From Sipunculus nudus (Eukaryota > Annelida > Sipuncula > Golfingiida > Sipunculidae), in contig CM049311.1 of assembly GCA_026874595.1 (NCBI GenBank), forward strand, positions 6,237,676 to 6,301,675: 64,000 bases of DNA, given 5' to 3'. The notes under the pieces were generated by a model, which saw nothing but the letters and a program-made list of their open reading frames with translations, searched no databases and was not told the origin of the DNA. Positions 51,786 to 61,669 of the stretch are shown here, in pieces (position 1 is the first letter of the stretch; each line of letters begins with the position of its first letter). Both the position numbers and the translations under genes were made by a program.

Positions 51786-54700
51786 TCAGAGACAGAAGTC
51801 TGTATATCGTGTGAATTAAAATATCTGTTATTTACCATAGTGTTTTAGAAAATTCTGTAATGTTTTGAACTTTCCATTAAATGGTAAACATAGTGTTACA
51901 GGTTGTAATTAATAGCAACAGGAATTGATTAATTGGTCATATAGATAAAAGAATTGAGTCAGATTAAAATTTGGAAACAGAAAATTATTCAAATGTAATA
52001 ATTACATTGATACTCTTAGTTCCAACTAAGGATCATACCAGAGGTTTTCCTTAAGCACAGATTTATTTCCAATACTGTGATATTTACTAACAAGTGTTGC
52101 CTAGTGCGAGGCGTGGTCTCCTGAACTAAATGCCCCAGAGGAATCTATCAACCTGCAAGGTGTCATCACCGGTATCTTGATGTAGATTTAGAAGCAGCAG
52201 TCAGACTGGACGAGGAGGTCAGCCGGACCAATCCGATCATCAACTATTAAGTTATAAATCTCTAGTCTGGAACCTGTTTATCTGAGCTTGGCTAATACCG
52301 ACATGAATATGTCATATGGGGGGGGGGGGGGGGGGACCGTGTATACCATCCAGCATGTTTAAAAGAATCGGTCACTTTAAATACTGAGCTACACACAGAA
52401 AAAGATTTAGGCTAAGTTCACACACACAAACACACACAAACACTATTGTTCTACTGACCATTAGAACAAACAAAAATATGGAGCGAGCGGGGGCATTTTC
52501 TTTTTATTTTTTCTTTAACCGATCAAGACATAATACCTGGAATTTTGCCACCTCTCCTAGAATATACAAAAAAATGCTCCAGTTTCTGAGATGATGTATA
52601 CGATCAAAAATAAAATTAGTCCGTTTTACATAATCCATAATTCTAAGAATTATTCTAAGGCAATATATGCATAACACAAGAAAGATACATTACCAAGAGC
52701 TAGTTTTCTTCTGCGAAAGAAAGATCCACAAAAAAGGGAGGGGCGAATCCGTAGAAGAATATATGCATGGCCTAGGTGTATTTTGTATTGTGTAATGAAT
52801 GATATATAATATTGCAAAAGAAGCTCTCTTACATTAACCATTGAGATTTGGTAATAATTTATATTTAATATTTTGGGATTTGTTTTTTATTTAGATTATC
52901 TCATAAGGTTCTATCTCGCGCTGGCTAAATACACCGTTTTCAGGGTAATAAATATGCGAGGGTTCATACATCTCATTTATATGCAGCAAAACAACAAAAA
53001 AGTACCAGGGTTTCTTCTAACGAATGAGCTCAATATATGCAGACTTCATTGTGATGTTTTCCCTTTATGCTCGTCGTATTTGATGATGGAAAAATTTACT
53101 AAATAGGTGACTATAATTTTACTTATTTCTCATTGTGCATTTCAGTGGACAACCAACCTTTGCACTAGGAAGGGATTATAAGCTCAAAACGATATGTATC
53201 TATAGAAGGGTTAAAATCCATTTTATGTGGTATCTCATTTTATTTAGACTAAGTTCAGTTATGGTAAGCTAAAACGAATAGGCCATATATTCTTAGTTTA
53301 AATGAATGAAATTCCTTAATAATAAAGAAATAGTACACAAAGACATGTCACAATAAACACGTCGTTAGTGCTTTTGGCATGGTTACTATTAAAAGATCGG
53401 CCGTGTCTTCTTGGACCAAAACATTAAATAACTGAGGTACAAAGCACTTCCTGTTTCAAATAAATAGCAGTTATGTTCTATATAAGATACTTATACAAGG
53501 CTGCAAATGTTTAATGTTACAATGTCCACAGAATTGATAACATAGCTCCCTTTCCAGAAAATACATCGTATCGTGTACCAACACCACTTAACTCTATAAA
53601 TGGGGAGGCGGCTATCCGCAGAAGATCACTGCATGTGAGATGACATGAAAAGTTCCATTAACAATGCACTTACCTAATGTTTGGGACGTTTTTAGGCGTT
53701 GAGACGGATTGTCAACCAGAAACATGATTATTTATTGATAGATATGACCATGAAGGTATGAGGAAGTTCCCCATTATACCCCCTAGACACTCTACTGTGC
53801 CTTGAGTATTTAGGCGTGGTCAGATTTTTTTGGTACCAAACTCTCTTCACAGATACATTATCGACTGGACGTTGCACTAGGAGTACCTGAAAGTCGCATC
53901 CCTCGCCCTTATAGAACCCTGGTAGATTTATTTCTACGGTTTCTTGAAGCTGCTCATGGGGGCTGTCAATTTGCTTACACACTAAAACCCGGATGTCACA
54001 GGTCGCATGTCGAAATTATAAGTATACCGCCAGAAGTATTTATATATCTTTCCCACAAGCATGATTACTGCGCATAATGTTGTTCTGCTGTGTTCGGGTC
54101 AGGAGAGCCAGCACCGTTGGTTTTGCTAAGTAACATATATATACAACTTAGAAACTCCTACAGAAACCATATCCATAGAGACATGCTAGGTTTATCATGC
54201 TAACTCGCTTGACAGTGAACAAAATACCGTCGACCCGAAAACTGAATGCCAGTTTAAGGCAACAGATGGCGCCAGGGAGGTGGAAAGGTTTAATTGAGGT
54301 ATGATAGAAGAATAACGCATTGATCAACTGATCTAGTCCTTATCTCGTTGTGGATGAAAAAAAAAATTCTGCTAAGAAGTTTTTCTTTTTTTTTCTTTTT
54401 TTTTTGTCACACAAGCCACAATTATAGATAATTGTGATCGAAAACACAAGGGCACACAATTAAAGGGAGCTCCCCGCCATTCCCTGCATGTGTACATTGT
54501 TATGTCCTAACGTCATGACGTCAAGGACAGATGAATATCATAGCAACAAATATAACATGTTGACAATAAACAGTCGCTGAAAATAACCATTGTACGTAAT
54601 GGAGAGAGTATACAGATGTTATTATGAGAGTGCGGGGAGGACAAGGCCTGCTCCAAACAGGTGCCCTACAACATGTTACCATTTGTCACTGCTGTATCTG

Positions 54701-55073
54701 TAACTCATTCTCAAAAATGTCAATAAAATACCTGCAACAAACCCTGAATTAGAACTGAAACGTGTATGAAAACGGAGTATATTCCGTATAGACAAATTAT
54801 CTTGGGCAATATAAATGAATTTTGTCCAGCTTCTGTAAATAAAGAACATAAGGCATATCTTAGTATATATGCGATGATTAACAGAAATGGGCAAGGCAAT
54901 AGGGCCACTTCACTTAAGCAGCTGGCAGGCTGATGCAGGGGCAAACACAGGGGCAGGGCTGGGCACCGGGCAGTCTTTTAGCATATGGCTCAGTGTGCAC
55001 ATCGCTAAACTTGTATCTATTATTCTCGCGTGTACTTGCAAGTTTGTCATAAAGCTATAGATAGGTAATCACC
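51786..55073. other. non-coding stretch
   Basis: G18 at 52318-52335. A word block at 52112-52160 (TCTCCTGAACTAAATGCCCC..) resembles 50946-50992. No gene recognised, and no left terminal repeat of the following transposon could be found. Confidence 0.5.
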
Positions 55074-55691
55074 ATGACTAAAAAAGTGTTCTTGGGGCAC
55101 ATGCAACAGTGATTCCAGATACAAGCACAGAGATCACATGAAGGGAATTGATTTTGTACCCTTCCCCAAGCCAAAGACCAACCTGGAGAAGTGTAAACGC
55201 TGGATAAAGCTCTGTGGACGACCACATCATCAACTGAATGTTGACAAAATTGACAAGTACAAATATATCTGTAGAAGGGTATGTAATATTATATAACTAT
55301 AATCCAGTATAAATGTTGTTGCTTGTATAACAATCATAGAAAATCTACCTTCCATATAAAAATTATTTTCAAAACTGGGCATCACATACATACACATACC
55401 TTCATAGTTTTAGTGAATACTAAAAAAGAGTTTATTTTTTTTTCAAATAATCATTCCCAGCACATTAAAACTATGAAATTTAATAAAATGATGATAACAA
55501 CATATTTGTTGATATACATTTATTATGTGTGCAACAAATAACTATCAATGAATTTATTTTGCAGCATTTTGTGGACAGATGGCCAACAGCAGATAATCCC
55601 GATCCATTACCTGCTGACCCTTATGATAAAAAACAGAGAACCCTTAAAGCCAGGAAAAGACCATTGGAGAGAAGCCCATTACCACTCAAAG
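55074..55691 (+). pseudogene. THAP-type zinc-finger region of the transposase unit
   Basis: After ATG at 55074 (CACCATGAC context) an A-run (55080-55085) shifts the frame. From there one frame reads KCSWGTCNSDSRYKHRDHMK, then GIDFVPFPKPKTNLEKCKRW, then IKLCGRPHHQL...KYICRR. A GT donor follows 55278, and an acceptor (TTTTGCAG, 55564) leads in phase to HFVDRWPTADNPDPLPADPY. This is the C2CH pattern of a THAP domain: paired Cys near the start, FPKP, a conserved Trp, then Cys-x2-His with HFV..WPT. THAP domains bind DNA, here presumably the element's own ends. The exon runs to a TGA near 55691; the linker to the DDE part is degraded. The A-tract shift is the main lesion, unless start use differs. 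Confidence 0.65.
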
Positions 55692-55844
55692 TAAAATTCT
55701 GAAAGTTAGAGGCAGCAGAATCACTTCTCTCCCTGCGTGATCAAAGAAACAATCAAGAACCAGGTGTTCACCAAAGCAAGGCAGAACAGCGGCAGGGGTC
55801 CAGTGCCAGCAATGTGGATCATCTAATGTGATGTCAAAGCCTAA

Positions 55845-56742
55845 GATAAACAAGCGTTTATTGCTGAAATATGCGGTGGTGACACTCCATGTTTTAGGTA
55901 CACTGGTTATCCCAATGTTGCGACGTTAAAATCAATGTTTGAATGGCTTGAACCGGCAGCAGCAAAATTAAACTTGTGGGTTGGTGCAAAAACTTTAAAT
56001 TCAGTTAAACAGAGAACTCGTACATGGAAACCATCATTGTTTGAAGAATACATACTGACACTGGTCCGTATAAAACGTGGGTATGACAGTCATCATTTGT
56101 CGTTTTTATTTGGAATATCACAGAGCCATGTTTCCAGGATATTTATCACATGGGTCAACTTCCTGGCAAAGGCTTTCGACCCTTTACTCATTTGGCCATG
56201 CAAACAAAAAGATCGAGAAAATCTGCCTGAACCCTTCAAATTATATCCCCGGACAAGGTGTATAATAGACTGCACGGAACTTAGATTTGAAAAGCCTTTT
56301 AGGCCAGTAGCTCAGAAACTAACTTGGTTTAACTATAAACATTGCAACACATTCAAAATGCTTGTTGGAATAATTCCCAGTGGCGCCTTTACATTTTTGT
56401 CCAAGGTCTACCCAGGGTCAGTGTCTGATGTTGCCATAGTGAAACTGAGTGGTTTTCTCGACAAAGTAGACTGATCGTGGTTTCAATATACGGCATTTGG
56501 TATTGTCCAGAAAAGCAACCCTCAACATGCCAGCTTTCAGTCATGGTTAAGCTTTGGGGTCAAGGGCAATAAAAAGATCCAGAAATATTGCCAGTGTCAG
56601 AATTCACGTGGAACGTGCAATATGTAGAATGAAGACCTTTAAACTGCTTTCAAATGCCATTCCAATCAAAATGAGGTATTTGATTAATCAAATAGCGACC
56701 GTAGTAGCAGTTACTTGTAATCTGCAACACAGGTTAGCTTGA
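55845..56742 (+). pseudogene. DDE transposase (DDE_Tnp_4 type) with HTH, frameshifted
   Basis: The frame opens after TAA at 55842. It reads TPCFRYTGYPNVATLKSMFE, then a helix-turn-helix (LFEEYILTLVRIKRGYDSHH.. LFGISQSHVSRIFITWVNFL). The first catalytic Asp is in IIDCTEL (codon 56268-56270), and the conserved PGSVSDVAIVKLSGFLDKVD follows. It stops at 56472-56474. Shifted by one frame it continues DRGFNIRHL (second Asp, codon 56473-56475), hits an in-frame TAA at 56548-56550, then SRNIASVRIHVERAICRMKT with the catalytic Glu (56611-56613), ending at 56742. By family comparison a few codons before DRGF are deleted. All three acidic residues survive in the DNA, but not in one frame, so no full enzyme can be made. 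The N-terminal linker to the THAP exon is also broken. Confidence 0.8.
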
Positions 56743-56776
56743 TAAATCTTGTTGGAGAACACTAAGTATATACCAT

Positions 56777-58418
56777 TCACTCTGTCAGTTTGTCAATGTT
56801 TTCTGTAATAGCTGGCAAGAAATATCTTTCATAAAATATTATCAGTTTGTGCAGGTCAAAATCAAAGTTAACCTTGACACTATGTATTCCTTTGTTAGTA
56901 TAACAAATCCAGTGGATTCCAGTGCAGGCCATTTGTCCCTGGATTTGGCAATAGTAAGGATGCATCTTGTTCATGATTAAAAATCCATCAACCATTTGAC
57001 ATATGTTTGAAAGTCTCATGGCAACTTTTGCATGGAAATTACGTTTACTGTATCAGCACTTAACCTCTAACAAACTATCACCACATATACCATCTGGACT
57101 TGCCCCAAGGATGGGGGTATCAGGGCTTATGTACAGGCCCGGGACTGTCAGAGAACACTTTCTGTGTTGATACCTGTAGGACCTGATAAAAGTGTTAATA
57201 GCCTTCGATTCAAACTTGCGCCCGTATCTGACAGCAGGAGGTAATGCAGCCTCATTCAGGCCACTATCTCTCAGGAGGGCCCTGGCTGTTTTATCACCAT
57301 CTGTTGAATGTGTCACCTGATACATTTTTGATGCTGTCAATAAATCCCTTCTCATAATAAACCAGTTCTTGGTTTCATTCTGTCCTCTAGTTGCAGACTT
57401 TATTTTTCTTTATTTCAGCATCTGTGTATTTCATTAAAGGTAAAAAACATGATGAGCCACGTTTGCTGTGCGTGGAGAGGTAAATACCTATGTTATCTAT
57501 AGGTGACAAAACTGTAAGGGGTGTTACTGTATCATTCGTTTGCTTCTGTCTTTTGTTTGTAAACATTGTATCTAAGATACAGGCTTAAAAATGTCATCAG
57601 CAGAAGGTAATTTCACTCCCTCGGGTACAGGGTTGTACCTGTCTTCGGTGGCTGAGCTGGCATTCTTAGATTTTCCCTGAATAGATGTCTCCAGCAGGGT
57701 CACAGGCACAGACTCTTCCTTTTTACTACCTTTTCTAGTCCACATACATGGGCCCGAGGTGACACTTGTGATGGAATTATCATCCATATGTCTGACAATG
57801 TCAAACAATGTAGCTACAACGTGTCGGCAACCCCGTTCTAGGCCCCCCTTACAAGAACAGTACTCTGCATGAATGCGACTGGCATCAGAGACATTGCTTA
57901 GAATCACCCATACATTGTAGTGGTTTAAATTAGTGACAGGGTCCTTCTCCCATGTTCTTGGCTTCACTTTACTCTTTGCTGCAAAGTAAGTATCCATGTG
58001 ATACTGATGTAACTCGATGTAATTCACATACCCATCCTTTGCCACGGTGTACCCTTCCATGTTATAGTATTCCCTGAGGTTTCTGATATTGTTCTCATCA
58101 AACGATATTAAATAATTGTAAATGTCAAACACTGACAGGACTGGTAAGATACACAGGTTTTGTGTGCCTCCTTCTTTGAAGTTTCCTTGAGTTTCAAGCT
58201 GGATTCTGCCAGATGTAATTAACTTATCTGCCAGTACTTCCTCCCTGTCCTCAATCAAGCCATCTGGGTACACATCTAATCTCATTTCATGGCTTGCATT
58301 ACACAAGTCAATTAGCTCAGCTTTCTTTGCTTGTGCTGCTACAACCCCTCTTTCTTTCAGATATGACTGTAACTCTTTTAACAGATTTTTTTGCTGAAAT
58401 TTGTATCCATATTTGAAG
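56777..58418 (-). pseudogene. SAP-SWIM-YqaJ nuclease-like partner protein, broken
   Basis: The N-terminal part (about 58418-57575) starts with a SAP-like helix-turn-helix (LLKELQSYLKERGVVAAQAK..ELIDLC). It continues with EYYNMEGYTVAKDGYVNYIE and KSKVKPRTWEKDPVTN, then a SWIM zinc finger (YCSCKGGLERGCRHV: C-x-C..C-x-H, near 57860-57820). After an apparent intron (about 57580-57398) the YqaJ-type exonuclease exon reads TRGQNETKNWFIMRRDLLTA, SKMYQ.., RYGRKFESKAINTF, ILGASPDGICGDSLLEVKC. A TGA (57053-57055) then interrupts before YSKRNFHAKVA... HPYYCQIQGQM. The E/D/E-x-K nuclease residues (RKFES, SPDG, LEVK) are visible. The stop, and apparent loss of residues around GIHWICYT, mark decay. No ATG heads the SAP region; a stop lies just upstream, so the 5' exon is absent or lost. 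Role in transposition is unproven; a processing nuclease is plausible. Confidence 0.75.
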
Positions 58419-58578
58419 ATTGATTAATGATAGGACTGTAACCTTGACTGGTCAGCTAGTGATACAGCCTGCATCTGACCAATGTCCAGATGCTGTGCCC
58501 CTAGCTTGTTTGCCCCTACATCAGCTTGCCCGCAGCTTAAGTGCATACGCCCTATTTGGGTGGGCTGCATTGCGTTTG

Positions 58579-58605
58579 TCTCTCTCTCTCTCTCTCTCTC
58601 TCTCT
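58579..58605. repeat. (TC)n microsatellite
   Basis: About 13 TC dinucleotides within the transposon's right part. Confidence 0.9.
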
Positions 58606-58719
58606 ACAACTGTGGAATAAGACTTTACCATGGCATTTGCAAAATGCGTCTTAATTTACAGGTGGTTTCCTTAAAAAGGTCAATTAAAAGTTATGTTAAT
58701 ATGTTCGGTTCACTCAAAT

Positions 58720-58777
58720 GTGGTCTTAATAGACAGAGGTGGTCTTATTAGACAGGTGGTCTTCAAACCGGTTTCAC
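58720..58777. repeat. right terminal/subterminal direct repeats of the ISL2EU-like element
   Basis: GTGGTCTTAATAGACAG (58720), GTGGTCTTATTAGACAG (58739) and GTGGTCTTCAAACC (58757) sit 18-19 bp apart, followed by GGTTTCAC. Arrays of this sort can be transposase binding sites. Confidence 0.5.
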
Positions 58778-58910
58778 TGTTTTATATTTATATCTAATAT
58801 ATATATATATATATAAATATAGAAGGTAGTGTTACCCTCCGATGTAAAGTGCTCTATGGCCTACAAGCTAGGCCAGAGCGGTATAACTCTGAAGAAAAAC
58901 AACACTGTTA

Positions 58911-58958
58911 ATTCACAACAGACTGTTTCACGGGATGCGACCCGATCATCAGGTGAAT
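58911..58958 (-). ncRNA. hammerhead ribozyme motif (type I, minimal stem III)
   Basis: Reading minus: stem I arm ATTCAC (58958-58953), core CTGATGA (58952-58946), stem II CGGG/CCCG with loop TCGCAT (58944-58931), core GAAA (58929-58926), a very short stem III ACA/TGT with loop GTC (58926-58918), the cleavage-site U at 58917, then stem I partner GTGAAT (58916-58911), fully complementary to the first arm. All catalytic-core bases are present. A U-U mismatch sits at the base of stem II, where a G-C pair is usual, so activity may be reduced. Hammerheads of this short-stem-III form are described from Penelope-like elements. Confidence 0.75.
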
Positions 58959-59511
58959 GTGGTTAGAATGAAGCTAACGTCGTGGTTTGAAAAGCCGAGA
59001 CTTTACGAGATTACGAGATTATGCTTTGTGCGATTCGGGTCGGGAGGGGGGGGGGGCATGTGAAAGACTGACACTGATCCTATTGTTCTCGGGTGCACAA
59101 TAGGATTGGTCGGGGTACACGTGCGATACTGGAACATAACAGGGCAGGGCAAAGAGGTTAAATAATGTAGTAAATAGTAAATATAATACAAAGATATAAC
59201 CAGGATGCTCAATCAGCATATTGAAATGATTTCTAATAGGGCCTTGGAAGCAGTGAACATATCAGTAGTATACATATGATATGATAAAAATACACATATA
59301 CTGTGAAAATACACAATATACAAGGCAAATATACAATATAAAAGGCAAATATACTATACCCATACCAAGTGGTGCAAGTCTCCTAGCTGAAGGTCGTAAA
59401 GCCCATTAGACCAGGATAAAGTAGAACTTTCCTGTCATCCAATGGACTTCACGAGCCAGCAGTGAGAGAACAACTACCTGAACAAATGAGTCTGCCCAGC
59501 GGATCCTCGTT

Positions 59512-59537
59512 GGGGGGGGGGGGGGGGGGGGGGGGGG
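59512..59537. repeat. G26 homopolymer
   Basis: Twenty-six consecutive G, lying just 3' of the Penelope-like ORF. Length is probably unreliable in an assembly. Confidence 0.9.
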
Positions 59538-59569
59538 TTAAGGGGGCACGCTGAATATTAGTACGAATG

Positions 59570-61645
59570 CTAGGTTTTAAAATATTTCAGGGTGAATTTG
59601 TTTTGATGGCGGCACTTGGAGAGAATTTCAGCTCTTGAGTTCAACAATGATCCAGGGGGGGCCGTAGCTATAAGTAGCTTTTCAGACAAGCAGAGATCAC
59701 ACTTCCTAGTCCCACAGAAGTAAGGTGCTGCCTTGGCAGATATTTCCCAGGAGAGCTTGTAATTGATATTGTTGTCTTTTAGTGACCAAATGTGTTTAGA
59801 CAGTTCAGTGTTTTTAGCGTGGGATCTGTTCCGAAAGGATTGCTTGTGGTTATTATATCTTGTCTTGAAATCACCTTCAGTACACCCTATGTAGTGTTTC
59901 ACGTCATTGTCTGTTCTAACTGTTGCTTTATAGACAATGCATTTCAGCTGACATTGACCATTCATAGGACATTCGTCTTTTTTACGGCAGTTACATTGTT
60001 TTTGGGGTGCATTCACAGCATTGTCAGAATTTAGAACCTTCATATTATGTTTGCTGATCAGGTTAGACATGTTGGGTAGACAGCTGTAGCTAATTTTCAA
60101 ATTGTTCCTGTTGAATAACCTGTGGTACCTGTGATGTTGAGGGAAGTGTTTTTCAACTAGTTTCATGAATTTTCTGCCAATGTTGGTTTTTACATGACGG
60201 CTGTAGGGTGGATTAAACCATATTATTTTCCTTTTCCTGTTTCTCTTGCTTTTCACTGTTGGTTCAACATATTTTAAGCTTTCTGAGAACCCGCTTTTCG
60301 CTAAAGCTTCATCATACATGGGTTTGGCTTTCATAAATAGCTCTTTATTGCAGGAGTTGTCAGAAACACGTTTACTGATCATCATAGGTATCTGCCTAAT
60401 GATAGCTGGGGGGTGATTGGATTGTGCGTGGATATAGAGAGGGTCATTGTTCGGTTTTCTGTAAGGGTAGAAGACGTCATTTTGGAGGTCAAATGTTACG
60501 TCTAAGAAATCTGTGCAGGTCAGGTTAGTTTCAATGGTTATCTTTAACCCAACATTGGAAAAGAGTTTGATCATTTTCTTACGGGTGCTGTCTGCTTTGG
60601 GTCCAGACATGTTGGGGAAACAACCTAAACCGTCATCACGATACAGGCCTAGAGTATTTACACCAAATTCCTTTTTCAACATATCTAGGATGTATAAACC
60701 AACAATTTCGCATACTTCAGCGCCATCAAAACTGCCCATGGTGACGTCAAAACTAGTGTGATCTTTTTTCACCCAGGTGTTACCGTTGCTAAACAGTAAG
60801 CTTTTCCTGCCGTGCAGGATGGTTTTGATAACATCCTCTGGAATGGAGACCATGGTTTTGGCAAATTTGAGGGCTTTCATGAGAAGATCTTCTGTGATCG
60901 AGGGGTAAAAGTCAACAATATCAAACTTTATGAACTTAGATTTTTGTTTCAGCTTCAATTTCTTGAACCAAGATATTACCTGTGCGGTATTTTGCCACTG
61001 GTTGAGTTTGGTTTTCAGTCTCAGTTGGCTATTAATTTTTTCCAAGTGCTTTTTGCTAATGATACCTATTTCAGATTTTGCTGGATTAATCAATCTGCAC
61101 TTGGGGTTTTGTTCAAAATTATCCTTGTGGTCTTTCAAAGTAATGTAAGCATTGCGCTCGGCCATGACTTCGATGCGGTCTGCTAGGTTAAGGGAACCGG
61201 CTATTTCTTTGGCTTCTGTATTGATATTTTTACAGATATTTCTGTCTGCTTTTTTGTATGTCTTAGTGATGTTTTCTGTAAGAAGTTTATTGTAGTGTTC
61301 TTTCGGCATACTGTACAGGTTGGTTGTCTTATCTGCCTGTACTAGGAGATTGTCAGATTGTCTGATTGTTTTGATGTCATTGGCCATTTGTTTCTGGAAT
61401 GCATTGTGTGAGTGCTGAAATTCAATGTTCCGGACCATTTCGTAGATATCACTTTCAAATGCCCTGAGCTGTTCGCTATGAGGGGGTGAATATGTGGTTT
61501 TGAATCCATAGTTTTGTTTATCTGAAGTTTGACCAGGGTTTTCGAAATGGAATGCCTTCCATCGCATTCTCCGAAGTAGGCTTTCAACTTTACTTATCAG
61601 GGATTTGGTATAGGACAGATTACTAGGGATGGGAATGTTTTTCAA
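59570..61645 (-). CDS. Penelope-like reverse transcriptase / GIY-YIG endonuclease, 691 codons open
   Basis: An uninterrupted frame. Residue numbers count from 61645, a TTG; the first ATG is residue 27, so the true start is unclear. Upstream conserved PLE blocks: RMRWKAF (26-32), ADKTTNLYSM (104-113), YITLKDHK (167-174). Reverse transcriptase motif A is KFDIVDFYPSI (240-250, Asp242), a MGSFDGAE block is at 303-310 and motif C is LYRDDGLG (334-341, YxDD). A conserved IIWFNPPYS (474-482) and a Cys cluster (C551, C553, C559, C565, C569) precede the GIY-YIG-like domain: VYKATV (571-576), HYIGCTE (584-590), Arg596 in KTRYNNH and Glu614 in NTELSKH. More Cys follow (644, 649, 652, 678). Order RT then endonuclease is the canonical PLE arrangement, unlike the permuted Naiad/Chlamys group. 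It could still be functional as protein, although upstream sequence is lacking. Confidence 0.9.
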   Translation of the reverse strand: MKNIPIPSNLSYTKSLISKVESLLRRMRWKAFHFENPGQTSDKQNYGFKTTYSPPHSEQLRAFESDIYEMVRNIEFQHSHNAFQKQMANDIKTIRQSDNLLVQADKTTNLYSMPKEHYNKLLTENITKTYKKADRNICKNINTEAKEIAGSLNLADRIEVMAERNAYITLKDHKDNFEQNPKCRLINPAKSEIGIISKKHLEKINSQLRLKTKLNQWQNTAQVISWFKKLKLKQKSKFIKFDIVDFYPSITEDLLMKALKFAKTMVSIPEDVIKTILHGRKSLLFSNGNTWVKKDHTSFDVTMGSFDGAEVCEIVGLYILDMLKKEFGVNTLGLYRDDGLGCFPNMSGPKADSTRKKMIKLFSNVGLKITIETNLTCTDFLDVTFDLQNDVFYPYRKPNNDPLYIHAQSNHPPAIIRQIPMMISKRVSDNSCNKELFMKAKPMYDEALAKSGFSESLKYVEPTVKSKRNRKRKIIWFNPPYSRHVKTNIGRKFMKLVEKHFPQHHRYHRLFNRNNLKISYSCLPNMSNLISKHNMKVLNSDNAVNAPQKQCNCRKKDECPMNGQCQLKCIVYKATVRTDNDVKHYIGCTEGDFKTRYNNHKQSFRNRSHAKNTELSKHIWSLKDNNINYKLSWEISAKAAPYFCGTRKCDLCLSEKLLIATAPPGSLLNSRAEILSKCRHQNKFTLKYFKT

Positions 61646-61669
61646 AGAGTATATATTTATATATTAGGA

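Larger units (their letters stand above)
55074..58785. mobile_element. decayed two-gene DNA transposon, ISL2EU-like (THAP-DDE and SAP-SWIM-YqaJ)
   Basis: Two converging units meet tail to tail: a THAP domain and DDE transposase on + (55074-56742) and a SAP-SWIM-YqaJ protein on - (58418-56777), with stops about 35 bp apart. This gene pair is, to my knowledge, the signature of eukaryotic ISL2EU (formerly IS4EU) transposons. Near the right end, three direct copies of a GTGGTCTT(A/C)..-type word lie at 58720, 58739 and 58757 before ..AAACCGGTTTCAC (58777), a plausible terminal or subterminal repeat. I could not find its inverted counterpart between 53.5 and 55.07 kb, so the left end is missing or too diverged. 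Both genes carry lesions, so the copy is presumably immobile by itself. Confidence 0.7.
58783..61662 (-). mobile_element. Penelope-like retroelement (RT plus GIY-YIG) with hammerhead ribozyme
   Basis: A minus-strand element combines a long reverse transcriptase-GIY-YIG frame (61645-59570) with a hammerhead motif 3' of it (58958-58911). Identical 11-bp TATATTTATAT words at 58783-58793 and 61652-61662 could be target duplications, though AT-richness makes chance agreement likely. No second ribozyme or long flanking direct repeat appears upstream of the ORF, so the 5' pseudo-LTR seems missing, consistent with 5' truncation. It lies 6 bp beyond the right end of the ISL2EU-like element. Confidence 0.75.

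Noticed and set aside
53728-53982. 84-codon minus frame with protein-like composition
   Set aside because: Starts at GTG only, no recognisable motif, no splice sites.
60812-61186. 124-codon + frame
   Set aside because: Antisense shadow of the reverse transcriptase frame.
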